Of a stretch of DNA of 5,990 bases, positions 4,810 through 5,990 are shown piece after piece. The stretch spans positions 1 to 5,990 of the forward strand of contig DBLB01000084.1 of the NCBI GenBank assembly GCA_002298695.1, written 5' to 3'. Position 1 is the first letter of the stretch. Each line of letters opens with the position of its first letter. Under the pieces are notes generated by a model, which was given only the letters and a program-made list of their open reading frames with translations, was not told the DNA's origin and made no database searches. A program made the position numbers and the translations under genes. The stretch is from Clostridiales bacterium UBA735. GTDB lineage: Bacteria > Bacillota > Clostridia > Oscillospirales > Oscillospiraceae.

Positions 4810-5990
4810 ACATCCCCATCTGCGGTTCCTGTGACTGTTCCTGTTTCTGCTCCGGAATCGGCTCGTGCAGCGGGCCGAAGTCCGCGCGGTTGACCATGCC
4901 ATAGGGCGTAATTCCCGCACCGTACTGCTTGAGGACGTCTTCCGCATAGGCTTCGCAGTTCAGATGCTTGTAAATCAAGTCTGCATCCTTTCCGCCGAGA
5001 ACGAATTCCAGTTCATCCCGCACCAGTGCGTCCTTGTTGCGGATTTTTGTCTCGAAGCAGTATTGCGGCAGCTTTTCAAGCCGGTCAAAGACATCATCCA
5101 GGGATTCGCACTGTGTTGCGCTAATTACCGCCTTGAATTTTGTGAGCTGCCCGTTGGCTTTCAAGTCTTGAAGCGACCGTGCCAATTCGTTGATCCTCGG
5201 AAGGTCTTCCACGTCGGTCAGCATGGTGTTCAGCTTTGGCACGATGGCATCGCAGCCGGTAAACTGCGCATCATACCATTCCGGTGCGTCCAGTTCTTTC
5301 TGCACTTCCAGCATTCGTTCTTCCGTTGCGGGCAAGTCCAGCACGGCTGTTTTCTGTTCGTTTTCGTGATTCATGAGCGTCAGGCGAATCATGTAGGAAC
5401 TTTCTCGCTGCGGTTTGTAGTCCGGCAGCGGCTCCAATTCCTCTGTTCGGACAACGTAACCGTGCGGCGTGAAGACGCCTGCTTCGCTTTCGCGCATCTG
5501 CTTGCCGATTTTTGCGTAATCCAGAAGGGCATATACGCTGTCCGGCAAGGCATCCAGATCATCCCGAAAGCCGTTTTCTACATAGAATTTTCCGAGATCT
5601 TCGTTCGAATGCACATCCGCAAGCACATGGCAATGATCCACATTGTGGGCCAACATCATCAGCTCCGGTACGGTAATGATACCGCTGTGCTCCTGCATAT
5701 GTTTGTTGACCTGCATCTGCAAGAGTCCTTGCATTGCCGTTTCCTGCCGTTCATCCAGTTTGGAAAGCTGTTCGGTCAGAGAGTTGAATTCAAAGATCGA
5801 CATACTCTCGTCCAGATGGGACGCGAGGTAGGCAAAGCAATAAAACTCATCTACCTGCCAGTAGACGTCGCCCGGCATCTTCGTGTGGATCTGCTCGAAA
5901 GCGTCCATCATTTCGTACTGGCTGACAGGAAACGTCAGCTCCACACCGCGCTCATCGTCTGATGTGCTGCTTCCCAGATAGACCTCACAT
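4808..5990 (-). CDS. Tandem ArdA-like protein (5' end beyond the right edge)
   Basis: The frame is open to the window edge; visible residues begin CEVYLGSSTSDDERG before a GTG at 5944 that I do not take as the start, because coding continues upstream and EVYLGSS resembles an ArdA N-terminus. About 393 residues are visible. The protein reads as two related modules of about 180 residues. The first has FNSLTEQLSKL, ALPDSVYALLDYAKIGKQM and FTPHGYVVRTEELEPL; the second has INELARSLQDL, DLIYKHLNCEAYAEDVLKQY and ITPYGMVNRADFGPL. The helix with L-x-x-x-x-x-YA followed by a GY or GM strand resembles the C-terminus of ArdA, a DNA-mimic antirestriction protein of conjugative elements normally about 165 residues long. 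The product is acidic and ends in a Gln/Glu-Pro tail. A role in protecting incoming DNA from type I restriction is an inference; it may instead be a diverged ArdA-like protein of other function. No motif for an enzyme or membrane segment is seen. Confidence 0.55.
   Translation of the reverse strand, partial: CEVYLGSSTSDDERGVELTFPVSQYEMMDAFEQIHTKMPGDVYWQVDEFYCFAYLASHLDESMSIFEFNSLTEQLSKLDERQETAMQGLLQMQVNKHMQEHSGIITVPELMMLAHNVDHCHVLADVHSNEDLGKFYVENGFRDDLDALPDSVYALLDYAKIGKQMRESEAGVFTPHGYVVRTEELEPLPDYKPQRESSYMIRLTLMNHENEQKTAVLDLPATEERMLEVQKELDAPEWYDAQFTGCDAIVPKLNTMLTDVEDLPRINELARSLQDLKANGQLTKFKAVISATQCESLDDVFDRLEKLPQYCFETKIRNKDALVRDELEFVLGGKDADLIYKHLNCEAYAEDVLKQYGAGITPYGMVNRADFGPLHEPIPEQKQEQSQEPQMGM

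Noticed and set aside
4369..4947. A 192-residue minus-strand frame crossing the junction
   Set aside because: It is Arg/Ser/Ala-rich antiphase sequence crossing the antisense of the XRE gene and overlapping frames that carry recognisable domains; it is a shadow.
4865..5962. A 365-residue plus-strand open frame
   Set aside because: It is antisense to the ArdA-like gene, has Cys/His/Phe/Arg-heavy composition without a domain, and lacks a ribosome site.
1..5990. CRISPR array, tRNA or rRNA, transposase or integrase, diversity-generating retroelement
   Set aside because: No regular spaced repeats, RNA gene signatures, recombinase or reverse transcriptase motifs were seen on either strand.

Overview
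The window looks like part of an integrative conjugative element (or its remnant) from a Gram-positive gut-type Clostridia, probably Oscillospiraceae or a relative. The evidence is a moderately GC-rich sequence, strong AGGAGG-type ribosome sites, tightly packed minus-strand genes, a membrane-anchored NlpC/P60 hydrolase of the type carried by Clostridia conjugative elements, a DUF3846 protein, an ArdA-like protein and an S-layer-homology (SLH) surface protein. The taxon is inferred from family knowledge, not from a marker gene. Almost everything is read on the minus strand, from right to left.

Right backbone, about 4600-5990. A long acidic protein, open at the right edge, is built from two ArdA-like modules in tandem. 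It converges with a short plus-strand XRE-type helix-turn-helix gene that has its own intrinsic terminator but has lost its upstream end.

Centre, about 1490-4612, reading right to left. There is a 5'-truncated small secreted-type beta-rich protein, then a perfect 11-bp hairpin, then a complete SLH-domain surface protein. Next come a complete secreted paralogue of the truncated protein and a secreted BspA-type leucine-rich-repeat protein whose last residues appear to be out-of-frame sequence. The complete genes are spaced or overlapped by 1 to 4 bases with Shine-Dalgarno sites inside the preceding gene, so they form one operon for cell-surface proteins.

Left backbone, 1 to about 1500. The C-terminal tail of an unrecognised protein is coupled by an ATGA overlap to the NlpC/P60 cell-wall hydrolase, followed by the start of a DUF3846 gene that leaves the window at the left edge.

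The main observation is structural. The surface-protein block is a fragment: its first gene lacks a 5' end and its last gene seems to lack its true 3' end. The backbone genes that abut it are also cut, the XRE gene on one side and the tail gene on the other. The right joint coincides with the 10-bp palindrome GCGGTACCGC, where two head-to-head truncated genes meet. This could be a real rearrangement that moved a surface-display operon into a conjugative element, or an assembly chimera; the sequence alone cannot decide. I did not find a CRISPR array, RNA gene, transposase, integrase, reverse transcriptase or recognisable defence system.
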